Positions 25,684-34,627 of a stretch of DNA of 64,000 nucleotides are shown in pieces. Below the pieces are notes generated by a model. It was not told where the DNA came from, ran no database searches, and worked only from the letters and a program-made list of their open reading frames with translations. Position numbers and translations under genes: made by a program. Origin of the DNA: Kofleriaceae bacterium (GTDB taxonomy: Bacteria > Myxococcota_A > Polyangia > Haliangiales > Haliangiaceae); assembly GCA_020633495.1 (NCBI GenBank), contig JACKDR010000008.1, positions 186,001 through 250,000 of the forward strand. The letters run 5' to 3'. Position 1 is the first letter of the stretch. Every line of letters starts with the position of its first letter.

Positions 25684-28600
25684 ATGGATCCCCGCGAGCA
25701 AGAAGCGAGGCTGCAGGCCCACGTCGGCCGGGTGCTCGGCGACAAGTACCGACTTCGCGCGTGCGTGGGCATCGGTGGCACGGGCGCGGTCTACCGCGCC
25801 GACCAGATCGCGCTGGGCCGGACCGTGGCGGTCAAGCTCCTCGCCGAGGAGCTCGCCGACGACGCCAAGCTGATCAAGCGCTTCCACGACGAGGCGCTGG
25901 CGGCGTCGCGCCTCAACCACCCCAACACGGTCTCGGTCATCGACTACGGCCAGGCGCCCGACGGCCTGCTGTACCTGGTGATGGAGTTCGTGCGGGGTCC
26001 GACCCTGACCCAGCTGATCCAGCAGGGCCACCCGCTCGAGCTCGATCGCGTCCTCGACATCGTCGGCCAGATCGTCAGCGGCATCGAGGAGGCGCACCTC
26101 AACGGCGTCGTCCACGCCGACCTCAAGAGCGACAACGTCATCGTCGACCAGCGCCGCGTCGACTGGGACGTCGTCAAGCTGGTCGACTTCGGCATCGCCC
26201 GCCTGCTGTTCCAGCCCTCCGAGGAGGAGCGGAACATCTGCGGCACGCCCGAGTACATGGCGCCGGAGACCATCACCGGCGCGCCGCCGTCGTTCGCCAG
26301 CGACCTGTACTCGGTCGGCGTCATCTTCTACGAGCTGCTGGTCGGCGAGACCCCGTTCGTCGGCGGCACCACGGTCGAGATCCTGACCCGGCAGCTGCGC
26401 CAGGCGCCGGCGCCGCCCAACCTGCGCCGCGCCGGGCTGCCGCCGGACATCGAGAGCGTGTGCATGCGGGCGCTGGCCAAGCACCCCGCGGATCGCTACC
26501 CCGACGCCGCCGCGTTCCGCAAGGCGATCCAGCAGCTGCGCGACGCGCGCCGGGTCGTGCGGTCGGCGAACATGGCGATCTGCGACGCGTGCAGCGCGCA
26601 GATCCCGGCGCGCTTCCGGTTCTGCCCCGAGTGCGGCCAGCCGCGCACCGCGCCGCCGCCCGCGGCGGGTGGCCAGCTCGCCGAGGTCGAGCCGAGCTCG
26701 CCGGCGATCGTGCTGCCGACGGTCGGGCGCGAGTCGGCGCTCGAGATCGTCGCCGCGCACCTGAAGGGCACCGACGCGCCCGCGGTGCTCCACCTCAGCG
26801 GCGTGCCCGGCTCGGGCCGCAGCCAGCTGCTGCGCGACGCCTACCAGCAGGCGATCGCCGACGGCCGGACCGTGTACCAGGCCGGCCCCGATCCCAGCGG
26901 CCTGCGGACGCCGCTGTACCCGGTGCGCGCCGCGGTCGCCGCGGCGCTGGTGCTGCCGGCGGTGTGCACCTTCGACGAGCTGGGGCGCGCCGCCACCGAG
27001 CTCGGGCTGTCGGAGCGCGATCTGCCCGGCCTCGCCGAGCTGTTCGGCCACGTCGCGTCGCTCGCCGACCTCGAGCCGATGGTGCGGCGCCGCGAGATGG
27101 TAGCGTCGACGGTGCGCGCCCTGCACGCCGCCGCCAGCGCTGGCCCGATGGTGGCCGTCTTCGAGAACGTCGAGCAGTACGACCACCCCAGCCAGGAGGT
27201 GCTGCGTCGCCTCGCCGAGCGCAGCGACGAGTGCCCGGTGCTGCGCGTGGTCGTGACCAGCACGCCCGAGCTGGCGGGCCAGTGGCGCGGCGCCGCGGCG
27301 CTGATCGAGGTCGAGCCGCTCGACGAGGTCGCGGTCGAGCGCCTGATCGACGAGCTCGAGCGCGCCGGCGTCGGCGAGCGCCCGGCCGCCGACGAGCTGC
27401 TCGCGTTCTCGGGCGGCCTGCCCGGGCCCATCGACCAGGCGCTGCGCTACATCCAGGAGGGCGGCGAGCTCGACGACACGATCGCGACCGCGCCCGACCT
27501 GATCGCGGCGCGCATCTCGCTCTTGCCGCAGAGCGCGCTCGAGCTGCTGCAGGCGGCGGCGGTGTTCGGCTACGACGTCGACCGCGACGTCCTGGTCCGG
27601 GCCTCGGAGATGGGGCCGCGAGCGTTCGAGTCGACGCTGTCGGTGCTGACCGCGCGCGACCTGGTCCGCGAGGCCGAGGGCGTCGTCGCGTTCGGCGCCG
27701 CGACCGTGCGCGACGTCGTCTACCACGGCACGCCGGCCGACGTGCGTCGCCACCTCCACGGCGTCGCCGCCGAGCTGCTGTCGCAGGTCACCGGCGACCC
27801 CGCGATCCTCGGTCACCACCACGACCTCGCCGGCTCGTACGACCAGGGCGCCGACTTCCTGGCCCGCGCCGGCGACGTCGCCGCGCACTACCTCGACGAC
27901 GAGGGCGCGTGCGCGCTGTACCAGCGCGCGCTGCACGCGGCGCGGCTGATCCTCTACGCCGGCGACGAGGATCGCGACGTCCAGCGCTACGTCGGCCTGT
28001 CGGTGAAGCTCGCCGAGGCGCTGTGCGCCGGCGGCCAGCTCGGCCTGGCGCGCGGCGTGCTCGAGGAGGCGCGGCCGTGGACGTCGGGCAGCGCCCGGCT
28101 CGAGGCGCAAGTCGGCCGCGCCGCCGCCCAGCTGTCGCTCGGCGAGGACGACGTCGCGGGCGCGACCACCGCGGTGCGGCGCGCGATCGGCGCCGCGATC
28201 AGCACCGGCGACGGCACGCTGATCACCGAGCTGTACCTCGACCTGGCGTCGATCCTGACCCGCGGCGGCGACGCCGACGGCGCCCGGCGCGAGCTCGAGG
28301 AGGGCGTCGATCTGGTGACCCTGGGCGAGGGCATGGGCGCCCGGGGCGGCCCGCCCGAGCTGTGGCGGATGCTGGCGCGACTGTCGCAGCTGGCGTCCGG
28401 CGCCGGCGACCACGGCCGCGCCATCATGGTGGCCGAGCACGGCCTGGCCCACGCCCGCCGGGTCAGCTCGCGGGTGGGCTCGGCGCGGGTGCTGGTGCTG
28501 CTGGCCGGCGAGTGCGAGCGGGTCGGCGACGTGGCGCGGGCGGGCACCTACCGCGCCGCGGCGGTCGAGGAGCTGCGGGCGCTGGGCGACCGGCGCACCA

Positions 28601-28737
28601 CCGCGGAGCTGCTGATGACGATCGTGTCGCCGTCGCGGACCCTGTCGCGGATCCCGGCGCCGGCGCTGACCGAGGCCCGCGAGCTGGCCAGCGAGATCGG
28701 CTGGCACGAGGGCCTGGCCAGCGGGGGCGAGAGCTGA
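25684..28737 (+). CDS. Ser/Thr kinase - AAA-type ATPase - TPR regulator
   Basis: A 1017-residue soluble multidomain protein. Kinase domain (about 20-285) with DFG 168-170; the catalytic loop reads HADLKSDN (144-151), so the activating Arg is replaced by Ala (non-RD) while Asp146 and Lys148 remain. A zinc ribbon follows (C300, C303, C314, C317), then a STAND/AAA-like ATPase with a P-loop GVPGSGRS (373-380) in which Arg replaces the Walker Lys, and a helical TPR-like C-terminus. This layout matches myxobacterial kinase-ATPase regulators. A receiver-like gene follows after a hairpin. Confidence 0.85.
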   Translation: MDPREQEARLQAHVGRVLGDKYRLRACVGIGGTGAVYRADQIALGRTVAVKLLAEELADDAKLIKRFHDEALAASRLNHPNTVSVIDYGQAPDGLLYLVMEFVRGPTLTQLIQQGHPLELDRVLDIVGQIVSGIEEAHLNGVVHADLKSDNVIVDQRRVDWDVVKLVDFGIARLLFQPSEEERNICGTPEYMAPETITGAPPSFASDLYSVGVIFYELLVGETPFVGGTTVEILTRQLRQAPAPPNLRRAGLPPDIESVCMRALAKHPADRYPDAAAFRKAIQQLRDARRVVRSANMAICDACSAQIPARFRFCPECGQPRTAPPPAAGGQLAEVEPSSPAIVLPTVGRESALEIVAAHLKGTDAPAVLHLSGVPGSGRSQLLRDAYQQAIADGRTVYQAGPDPSGLRTPLYPVRAAVAAALVLPAVCTFDELGRAATELGLSERDLPGLAELFGHVASLADLEPMVRRREMVASTVRALHAAASAGPMVAVFENVEQYDHPSQEVLRRLAERSDECPVLRVVVTSTPELAGQWRGAAALIEVEPLDEVAVERLIDELERAGVGERPAADELLAFSGGLPGPIDQALRYIQEGGELDDTIATAPDLIAARISLLPQSALELLQAAAVFGYDVDRDVLVRASEMGPRAFESTLSVLTARDLVREAEGVVAFGAATVRDVVYHGTPADVRRHLHGVAAELLSQVTGDPAILGHHHDLAGSYDQGADFLARAGDVAAHYLDDEGACALYQRALHAARLILYAGDEDRDVQRYVGLSVKLAEALCAGGQLGLARGVLEEARPWTSGSARLEAQVGRAAAQLSLGEDDVAGATTAVRRAIGAAISTGDGTLITELYLDLASILTRGGDADGARRELEEGVDLVTLGEGMGARGGPPELWRMLARLSQLASGAGDHGRAIMVAEHGLAHARRVSSRVGSARVLVLLAGECERVGDVARAGTYRAAAVEELRALGDRRTTAELLMTIVSPSRTLSRIPAPALTEARELASEIGWHEGLASGGES

Positions 28738-28747
28738 CCCGACGTCC

Positions 28748-28771
28748 GCGGCCCGTCGCAACCCGGGCCGC
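28748..28771 (+). terminator. Hairpin after the kinase-ATPase gene
   Basis: GCGGCCC (28748-28754) and GGGCCGC (28765-28771) form a perfect 7-bp stem with a 10-nt loop. It ends just before the -10-like hexamer of the next gene. Confidence 0.4.
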
Positions 28772-28777
28772 AGGTGG

Positions 28778-28783
28778 TAAGCT
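28778..28783 (+). promoter_or_regulatory. -10-like hexamer TAAGCT before the receiver gene
   Basis: TAAGCT is six bases before the GTG at 28790, so transcription would start at the start codon itself. Confidence 0.5.
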
Positions 28784-28789
28784 GCCCCG

Positions 28790-29200
28790 GTGAGCGCCGT
28801 CCTCGTCGTCCAGCCTGACGTGTTGCTCGCGGATCAATGGGGCCAGGCCCTGACCCGCACCGGCCACGCCGTGCTGCTGGTGCGGGGGCTCAGCGAGGCC
28901 ATCGACCGCGTCCGCGAGGGCGGACTCGACGTGGTCCTGCTCGACGACACCGGCGGGGGCAGCGTGGTCCACGATCTGGTCGCCGAGCTCGAGCGCCTGC
29001 CCGACATGCCCCCGGTGATCCTGGTGTCCGCGTCGCCGCGCGCCCCCGAGCTGTCCGCCCAGATCGGCGCCGCCGGGTTCCTGCCCAAGCCGTGCGCCAC
29101 CGAGGACCTCCTCGACGTCGTCGGCCGCGTCGCCTCGGCGACGGTGCGGCCGCACCCGTTCGAGGACGAGACCACCGCGCCCCGGCTCAAGGACTTCTAA
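28790..29200 (+). CDS. Receiver-like (CheY-fold) single-domain protein
   Basis: A 136-residue protein with the order of a response-regulator receiver: VLVVQPD at the first strand, VVLLDD (Asp52/Asp53) as the candidate phosphoacceptor, ILVSAS with the Ser at strand 4, and FLPKP with Lys100 at strand 5. The acidic pocket at strand 1 is reduced (QPD instead of DD/ED). No output domain. It follows the kinase-ATPase gene but seems to have its own promoter. GTG start. Confidence 0.75.
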   Translation: MSAVLVVQPDVLLADQWGQALTRTGHAVLLVRGLSEAIDRVREGGLDVVLLDDTGGGSVVHDLVAELERLPDMPPVILVSASPRAPELSAQIGAAGFLPKPCATEDLLDVVGRVASATVRPHPFEDETTAPRLKDF

Positions 29201-29230
29201 TTAGTCGAGCGACGGCTCGGCAACCGAGGT

Positions 29231-29277
29231 CGGCCCACGCGGGCCGGCACCGGCGCCCGCCGCCGCGAGGGCGGCGG
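29231..29277. terminator. Two adjacent hairpins between convergent genes
   Basis: CGGCCC-ACGC-GGGCCG (29231-29246) and CCGCCGCC-N5-GGCGGCGG (29257-29277) are perfect stems of six and eight pairs. They lie between the receiver gene and the dehydrogenase gene, which end facing each other, so they may act as a bidirectional terminator. Confidence 0.5.
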
Positions 29278-29322
29278 CGAGGAGGCGTCGCGGCGCGCCC
29301 CCGGCTCCGCGCGGACGCCGTC

Positions 29323-30252
29323 TCAGGCGGCGCGGCGCGCGGTGCCGCGGATCAGCTCGACCACCGCGGCGTTCTCGCGCGGCGGCTTGCTGGCGTAGTC
29401 GTAGAGGCCGAGGCGCGACTTCTTGCCGAGCGCGCCCTGCTGGACCAGGCTGCGCAGCAGCGCGGGCGGCCGGTAGCAGGCGTCGCGGGTGTCGCGGTAC
29501 AGCAGCTTGGCCATGGCGTAGACCACGTCGAGGCCGATCAGGTCGGCGAGCGCGAGCGGGCCGACCGGGTGGCCGCAGCCCAGCCGCATCGCGCTGTCGA
29601 TCTGCGCCGCCGGCGCCAGGCCCTGCTCGTAGGCGTGGATGGCGTTGAGCAGCATCGGCACCAGTAGCCGGTTCACGATGAAGCCGGTCGAGTCGAGGAC
29701 CGGCACCGCGGTCTTGCCCAGCGCGGCGACGAACGCCTCGGCGGCGGGCACGACGTCGTCGTCGGTGGCGCCGGTGTGCGCGACCTCGACCAGGCTCATC
29801 GCCGGCACCGGCGAGAAGAAGTGCAGCCCGATCATCCGGCGCTCGCGCAGCCCGGCGGCGAGATCCGCGATCTTGAGCGTCGAGGTGTTGGAGGCCAGGA
29901 TCGCGTGCGGCGCCAGGTGCGGCGCCAGGTCGGCGAACAGCGCCCGCTTGGTCGCCAGGTCCTCGACGATCGCCTCGATCACGAGGTCGCAGCGCGCCGC
30001 CTCGAGCTTGTCGCTGGTGACGGTCAGGCGGCCCAGGGCCGCCTCGGCGGCCGAGGCGTCGACCTTGCCGCGGTCGATCGCGACCTTCAGCGACCGGTCG
30101 ACGCGCGCCCGCGCCGTCATCGGGTCGCCCTCGGTCGCCTTGACCAGCACGGTGCGGAAGCCAGCCAGGGCGCAGACCTCGGCGATCCCGCACCCCATGA
30201 GCCCCGCGCCGATGATCCCGATGCTCCCGATCTTGCTGGTCTCCGCTGCCAT
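29323..30252 (-). CDS. hbd: 3-hydroxyacyl-CoA (3-hydroxybutyryl-CoA) dehydrogenase
   Basis: A 309-residue NAD-dependent enzyme that oxidises 3-hydroxyacyl-CoA to 3-ketoacyl-CoA in beta-oxidation or butanoate metabolism. GAGLMGCGIAE is the Rossmann motif, SNTST and the catalytic HFFSPVP (His with its flanking motif) are intact, and the C-terminal 3HCDH domain contains DLIGLDV. Length is that of monofunctional Hbd/PaaH. GGAGG lies before the ATG at 30252. The AT-rich stretch immediately upstream is the likely control region. Confidence 0.93.
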   Translation of the reverse strand: MAAETSKIGSIGIIGAGLMGCGIAEVCALAGFRTVLVKATEGDPMTARARVDRSLKVAIDRGKVDASAAEAALGRLTVTSDKLEAARCDLVIEAIVEDLATKRALFADLAPHLAPHAILASNTSTLKIADLAAGLRERRMIGLHFFSPVPAMSLVEVAHTGATDDDVVPAAEAFVAALGKTAVPVLDSTGFIVNRLLVPMLLNAIHAYEQGLAPAAQIDSAMRLGCGHPVGPLALADLIGLDVVYAMAKLLYRDTRDACYRPPALLRSLVQQGALGKKSRLGLYDYASKPPRENAAVVELIRGTARRAA

Positions 30253-30264
30253 CCGTGCCTCCTG

Positions 30265-30400
30265 GGTTAATTGACAGAACCAAGGGTGCCGGATCGAGAC
30301 TTGTCAGTCAACGATATAATATATTGGAACCTAAAGACAACTTCGTTGACAGTGCTGTGAAGTCGATTTACTCGCAGTGGGAGTTTGTAAATTCGTTGAC
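30265..30400 (-). promoter_or_regulatory. AT-rich control region of the dehydrogenase gene
   Basis: This 136-bp stretch is far richer in A+T than anything else in the window. It has three copies of TCGTTGAC: direct at 30343-30350 and 30393-30400 (50 bp apart) and inverted at 30307-30314. Several TATA-like hexamers lie around 30314-30325, and TTGACA occurs at 30271 and 30346. The layout fits a promoter with operators for a regulator; which strand and factor are unknown. Confidence 0.5.
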
Positions 30401-30415
30401 GCAACGCGCCTCGGA

Positions 30416-31477
30416 CTAGTCCTCGCTGCCGCCCATCCAGGCCGCCGCCGCCACGTCCGCCGCCTTGACCTTGCCGGGGTCGAAGCTCTGGGCGCTGGCG
30501 ATCATCCGGTCGAGGGTCTTCATCAGGTCGGCGCGCGGCGCCTTCTGGCCCGGCTTGGCCTGGACGAACCGCAGCGGGTTGATGCGCGACACCACCAGCG
30601 GCTTGAGGTACCCGGTGGTGAAGCCGGCGGCCTTGAGCCGCTTGACCGCCTCGTTGACGTGGCCGTCGAGCTCGAGCAGGCGCGCCGCCCACGCCTCGCG
30701 CTCCGGCAAGGTCTCGCGCAGCGGCTGATCGCGCAGCTCGTCGCAGCGCGACACCACCGGCATGTACGCGCCGCCGGAGAACCGCCCGTTCTGCTCGTAG
30801 CACAGCCCGATCGTGAGGAACCCGGCCTGCTCGAACTCGAGCGCGAAGTCGACCTCGGTGCGATCGGCGGCGCGCGGATCGGCGACCAGGGCGCGCGCCA
30901 TGCGCACCACCTCCAGCGCCTTGTCCTTGAGGTTGTGCGCCTTCTCGGTGTTGAGCGCCAGGATCCGGAACGCGACCTCGGGCTCGGGCAACACCAGCGC
31001 GGTGATCGCGCGCGCGCCCAGCGCGCGCATCGCGGTCAGGCGGTGCATGCCGTTGGGCGTGATGAAGCCACCGCCGCCGTCGTCGGCGACCGCGACCACC
31101 GGATCGAGGAAGCGCCCGACCTTGGGGATCACCGTCGCCAGCCGCTCGGCGTGCGCCTTCGACAGCTCGCGCTGGTACGGCGTCGGCGCCACCGCGTCGA
31201 TCGGCAGCGATGCCAGCACCACCCAGTGGCCGCCGAGCGGATCGCGGTAGCGCGCCAGGACGACGCCGCCGGCCGCGACGACGCGCTCGCCGAGCGCCGC
31301 CACCGCGGCGGGCGGCTCGCCGGCCGCGCACTCTGGCGCGGTCAGCCCCACCGACGCGGCCGCGACCTTGGCCTTCTTGCCGCGCGGCTTCGCCGCCGCC
31401 TTCGGCTTCGGCGTCGCCTTCGGCTTCGCGGACTTCGTCGTCGACGCGGACGGGGACGCGGACTTGGCGCGGGCCAT
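30416..31477 (-). CDS. ParB/Srx-fold (ParB N-terminal) domain protein
   Basis: A 353-residue protein. A Lys/Ala/Pro-rich N-terminal tail (about 45 residues) is followed by a ParB-like nuclease domain: LPIDAVAPTPYQRELS, then GGGFITPNGMHRLTAMRALG, where the GxHRxxA-type box binds nucleotide (CTP or ATP) in this fold. It is not next to parA or an origin and lacks the usual DNA-binding HTH in a clear form, so it is more likely a DNA-modification or regulatory ParB relative than the chromosome-partition protein. GGAGG before the ATG at 31477. A PHP-type hydrolase gene lies just upstream on the same strand. Confidence 0.72.
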   Translation of the reverse strand: MARAKSASPSASTTKSAKPKATPKPKAAAKPRGKKAKVAAASVGLTAPECAAGEPPAAVAALGERVVAAGGVVLARYRDPLGGHWVVLASLPIDAVAPTPYQRELSKAHAERLATVIPKVGRFLDPVVAVADDGGGGFITPNGMHRLTAMRALGARAITALVLPEPEVAFRILALNTEKAHNLKDKALEVVRMARALVADPRAADRTEVDFALEFEQAGFLTIGLCYEQNGRFSGGAYMPVVSRCDELRDQPLRETLPEREAWAARLLELDGHVNEAVKRLKAAGFTTGYLKPLVVSRINPLRFVQAKPGQKAPRADLMKTLDRMIASAQSFDPGKVKAADVAAAAWMGGSED

Positions 31478-31497
31478 GGATCCTCCGGTTCGAGCAG

Positions 31498-33081
31498 CTA
31501 GGCGGCACGGCGGCGGCGCCGCCGCCACGGCAGCAGCGCCGCGGCGAGCGCGAGCATCGCACCATCCCCGGCCGCGCCACCACCGCCGCCGCTGGCGCAG
31601 CCGCAACCGTCGGGCCCGGGTGCCAGGGTCGGATCGCCCTCGACGTACAGGTGGCTGGTGACGACGACGCGCCCGGCGCCGCCGAGCAGCTCGGCGCGGT
31701 AGCGCTCGACGTCGCCGGTCACCGGGTAGTCGTCGCCCCAGGTCCAGTCGTCGCCGTCGACGACCTCGCTGCCGATGCGGACGCCGTCGCGCCACAGCTC
31801 CAGCGTCGTGCCGGCGCCGCCGGTGACGTGGACGTCGAGGTGCGCGAGCCCGATCCCGGTGACGGTGTCGCCGACGATCGCGGTGCCGCCGTCGGCGGTC
31901 CGCGCGGTGAGCTCGACCATCGGGTCGTCGGGGCCGCGCAGCTTGACGACGGTGTGGCCGGCGCGGATCGCCGCCACGACGCCGGCCTCGGACAGCTCGT
32001 CGGCGTAGACCATCGTGGTGGGGCTGCCGACCGCCGACTGCGTGCCGCTCTCGTCCATCCCGGCGCGGTGATCGTCGCTGCCGCCGACCGCGGCCAGCCG
32101 GTAGCCCTGGTCGAGCAGGCCGTCCCACATCTCGATCGCCTGCGGCGTGAACAGCACGCCGGTGACGTCGTAGGGCCCGGTCTGGATCTCGAAGCTGGCG
32201 ACCTCGTCCCATGGCGTGTCGGCGTGGACCCACGCGCAGCCGATGCAGGTGTCGCCGAGCGCGAGCGTCGGGTGGTTGACCGAGAACAGCCCGCCCTGGG
32301 CCGCGACCGCGTCCGCGATGGTCGTGGCGCTGACGCCGTCGAGGCCGACCCGGTGGTCGACGTAGGCCGACACGCCGATCGCGTTGCCGTGGCCGCCGTA
32401 GGTGGTGACCTCGATGCCGCGCACCAGCAGCAGGTCGGTCAGCTCGGCCTGGTAGGCGGCGAGCCGGCCGTGGTGCGACACCGTGTTGTGGTCGGTGACG
32501 ACGACGAAGTCGAGGCCGCGGTCGCGCGCCAGCGTCGCGATCTGCGGCAGGGTCGCCGCGGCGTCGCCGCTCTCCTCGGAGTGGACGTGCAGGTCGCCGG
32601 CGTACCAGCCCGGCGCCGCGCGCACCACCACCGGGTCGAACGCGGCGCGCGGCAGCGGGGTCAGGGTCGCGGCGTCGTCGAAGGTCACCGTGATGTCGTA
32701 GCTGCCGGCGCCGCCGACCAGCTTGGCCTTGCCGATGACCAGGGTCCAGGTCCCCGGCGTCAGCGCGCCCTCGAGGTAGCTGCGCGACGACTCGGCGACG
32801 CCGATGACCGCCGGCTCGCTGTTGCCGCCGCCCCAGCCGCGGAAGCCCTCGGGCGCCCACACGCCCCAGTCGAGGATCTCGCTGGCGCCGCCGTCGGCGT
32901 GCTCGACCCGGAGCTCGGCGGTGCCGGCCGGGACGTCGAACGGGATCGTCACGTAGTCGCCACCGTCGGCGGTGACCGGGCCCTGGAAGTGCAGGCTCGA
33001 GATCACCGCGGCCCACAGGAGCGTCATGGCCGCCATGATACCCACGAGGACGCCCTTGGCGGCACGGGTTTCCCCGGGCAT
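31498..33081 (-). CDS. PHP-domain (CehA/McbA-like) metallohydrolase with MYXO-CTERM-like tail
   Basis: A 527-residue exported protein: N-terminal hydrophobic helix (MAAMTLLWAAVISS), a beta-sandwich pre-domain, then a PHP metal-dependent hydrolase with GDLHVHSEESG, VVTDHNT, GIEVTTYGGHGNA, VNHP and GGSDDH, the usual metal-ligand order. It ends in GCGC, a Gly run, a hydrophobic helix and a string of Arg, matching MYXO-CTERM surface anchoring. The substrate is unknown; the CehA/McbA group includes carbamate and phosphoester hydrolases. ATG at 33081 is 14 bases from the divergent MFS gene. Confidence 0.85.
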   Translation of the reverse strand: MPGETRAAKGVLVGIMAAMTLLWAAVISSLHFQGPVTADGGDYVTIPFDVPAGTAELRVEHADGGASEILDWGVWAPEGFRGWGGGNSEPAVIGVAESSRSYLEGALTPGTWTLVIGKAKLVGGAGSYDITVTFDDAATLTPLPRAAFDPVVVRAAPGWYAGDLHVHSEESGDAAATLPQIATLARDRGLDFVVVTDHNTVSHHGRLAAYQAELTDLLLVRGIEVTTYGGHGNAIGVSAYVDHRVGLDGVSATTIADAVAAQGGLFSVNHPTLALGDTCIGCAWVHADTPWDEVASFEIQTGPYDVTGVLFTPQAIEMWDGLLDQGYRLAAVGGSDDHRAGMDESGTQSAVGSPTTMVYADELSEAGVVAAIRAGHTVVKLRGPDDPMVELTARTADGGTAIVGDTVTGIGLAHLDVHVTGGAGTTLELWRDGVRIGSEVVDGDDWTWGDDYPVTGDVERYRAELLGGAGRVVVTSHLYVEGDPTLAPGPDGCGCASGGGGGAAGDGAMLALAAALLPWRRRRRRAA

Positions 33082-33095
33082 GCTGCGCCGGCCGT

Positions 33096-34610
33096 ATGTC
33101 CGAGCATCCCGGGTTCGAGCTGTTTCCGCTGACCGCGCGCCAGAAGGTCGCGACCATGGCCGCGTCGCTGCTGGGCCTGCTGCTGGCCGCGCTCGATCAG
33201 ACGATCGTCGCGACCGCCGGCCCCGAGATCCAGCGCGACCTCCACATCGCGCCGTCGCTGTACGTGTGGATCACGACGGCGTACCTGGTGGCGTCGACGG
33301 TCATGGTCCCGGTGTGGGGCAAGCTGTCCGACCTCTTCGGCCGCAAGCGGATCCTGCTCGCCGGCATGACGATCTTCCTCGTCGGCTCCACCGGCTGCGG
33401 CCTGGCCCAGTCGACCACCCAGCTGATCGTCATGCGCGCGGTCCAGGGCCTGGGCTCGGCGGCGCTGTTCACCAACGCGTTCGCGGTGATCGCCGACATG
33501 TTCCCGCCCGCCGACCGCGGCAAGTACCAGGGCATCTACGGCGGCGTCTTCGGGCTGGCCAGCGTCGCCGGGCCGCTCGCCGGCGGCTTCATCACCGACG
33601 GCATCGGCTGGCACTGGGTGTTCTTCATCAACCTGCCGATCGGCGCGATCGCGATCGCGTTCGCGGCGGCGCGCATGCCGTCGCTGCGGCGGCCGCGCCG
33701 GGTCAAGGTCCGGATCGACGTTCCCGGCGCGCTGGCGCTCAGCGTCGCGGTGGTGCCGCTGCTGCTGGCGCTGTCGCTGGGCCACGGCGCCCACGCCCAG
33801 ACCGAGGGCGGCTGGGCCTGGGGCTCGTGGCAGATCCTCGGCATGTTCGGGGTCTCGGCGGTCGGGGTGCTGGCGTTCCTGTACGCCGAGGGCCACGCCA
33901 GCGACCCGCTGCTCGACCTGCGCCTGTTCGGCGACCGGCTGTTCGCGCTGGGCAACCTGGCGACGTTCGTGATGGGCCTGTCGTTCCTGTCGGCGATCGT
34001 CTTCCTGCCGCTGTTCATGGTCAACGTCGTCGGCCTGTCGGCCACCAACTCGGGCCTGACCACGATGCCGCTGACCTTCGGCATCGTCATCAGCAACGTC
34101 GTCGTGGGCCAGATGGTGTCGATCATCGGCCGGTTCCGCTCGGTCATGCTCGGCGCCGAGGTCCTGCTGATCGTCGCGTTCCTGATCATGGGCTTCACGC
34201 TGGCGACCGACTCGACCCAGCTCGGGGTGTCGATCAAGATGTTCGCGGTCGGCGTCGGCCTGGGGCCGGCCATCCCGCTGTTCACGCTGGCGGTGCAGAG
34301 CGCGGTGCCGCCGCACCAGATCGGCGTCGCGACCTCGACGGTGACGTTCTCGCGCGCCATGGGCACGACGATCGGCCTGGCCATCATGGGCACCGTGTTC
34401 GCGACGACGCTGGCGTCGCGCCTGCAAGCCGGCATGGCCGCGGCCCACGGCGCCGCCCGCGAGCTGGTCGCCCGGCAGGCGTTCACCGACGCGATCTCGC
34501 GCGTCTACCAGGTGTGCGCCGCGCTGGCGGTGGCCGGGCTGGTGGTGACGCTGCTGATCCCCGACCGTCCGCTGCGCCGCACCGCCGGGGCGCCGGTCGC
34601 CGTCGAGTAG
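33096..34610 (+). CDS. MFS multidrug exporter, DHA2 (14-TM) family
   Basis: A 504-residue polytopic inner-membrane protein. LAALDQTIVATAGPEI is the DHA2 signature of helix 1, VWGKLSDLFGRKR is the loop 2-3 motif, and MRAVQGLGSAALFTNA is motif B. The first half shows ITDGIGWHWVFFINLPIG, seen in QacA/EmrB-like exporters. Length and hydrophobicity fit 14 helices. It probably exports drugs or lipophilic toxins by proton antiport. No TetR/MarR regulator adjoins it; the PHP gene is divergent. Confidence 0.92.
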   Translation: MSEHPGFELFPLTARQKVATMAASLLGLLLAALDQTIVATAGPEIQRDLHIAPSLYVWITTAYLVASTVMVPVWGKLSDLFGRKRILLAGMTIFLVGSTGCGLAQSTTQLIVMRAVQGLGSAALFTNAFAVIADMFPPADRGKYQGIYGGVFGLASVAGPLAGGFITDGIGWHWVFFINLPIGAIAIAFAAARMPSLRRPRRVKVRIDVPGALALSVAVVPLLLALSLGHGAHAQTEGGWAWGSWQILGMFGVSAVGVLAFLYAEGHASDPLLDLRLFGDRLFALGNLATFVMGLSFLSAIVFLPLFMVNVVGLSATNSGLTTMPLTFGIVISNVVVGQMVSIIGRFRSVMLGAEVLLIVAFLIMGFTLATDSTQLGVSIKMFAVGVGLGPAIPLFTLAVQSAVPPHQIGVATSTVTFSRAMGTTIGLAIMGTVFATTLASRLQAGMAAAHGAARELVARQAFTDAISRVYQVCAALAVAGLVVTLLIPDRPLRRTAGAPVAVE

Positions 34611-34612
34611 CT

Positions 34613-34618
34613 TATGCT
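34613..34618 (+). promoter_or_regulatory. -10-like hexamer TATGCT before the zinc protease
   Basis: TATGCT begins three bases after the MFS stop and ends nine bases before the ATG at 34628. It would give the protease its own start site with a leader of a few bases at most. Confidence 0.35.
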
Positions 34619-34627
34619 CGGGCCACC

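Noticed and set aside
30416..31477. Chromosome partition ParB with parS sites
   Set aside because: No parA, no clear HTH and no parS-like 16-mers nearby; only the ParB N-terminal fold is supported.
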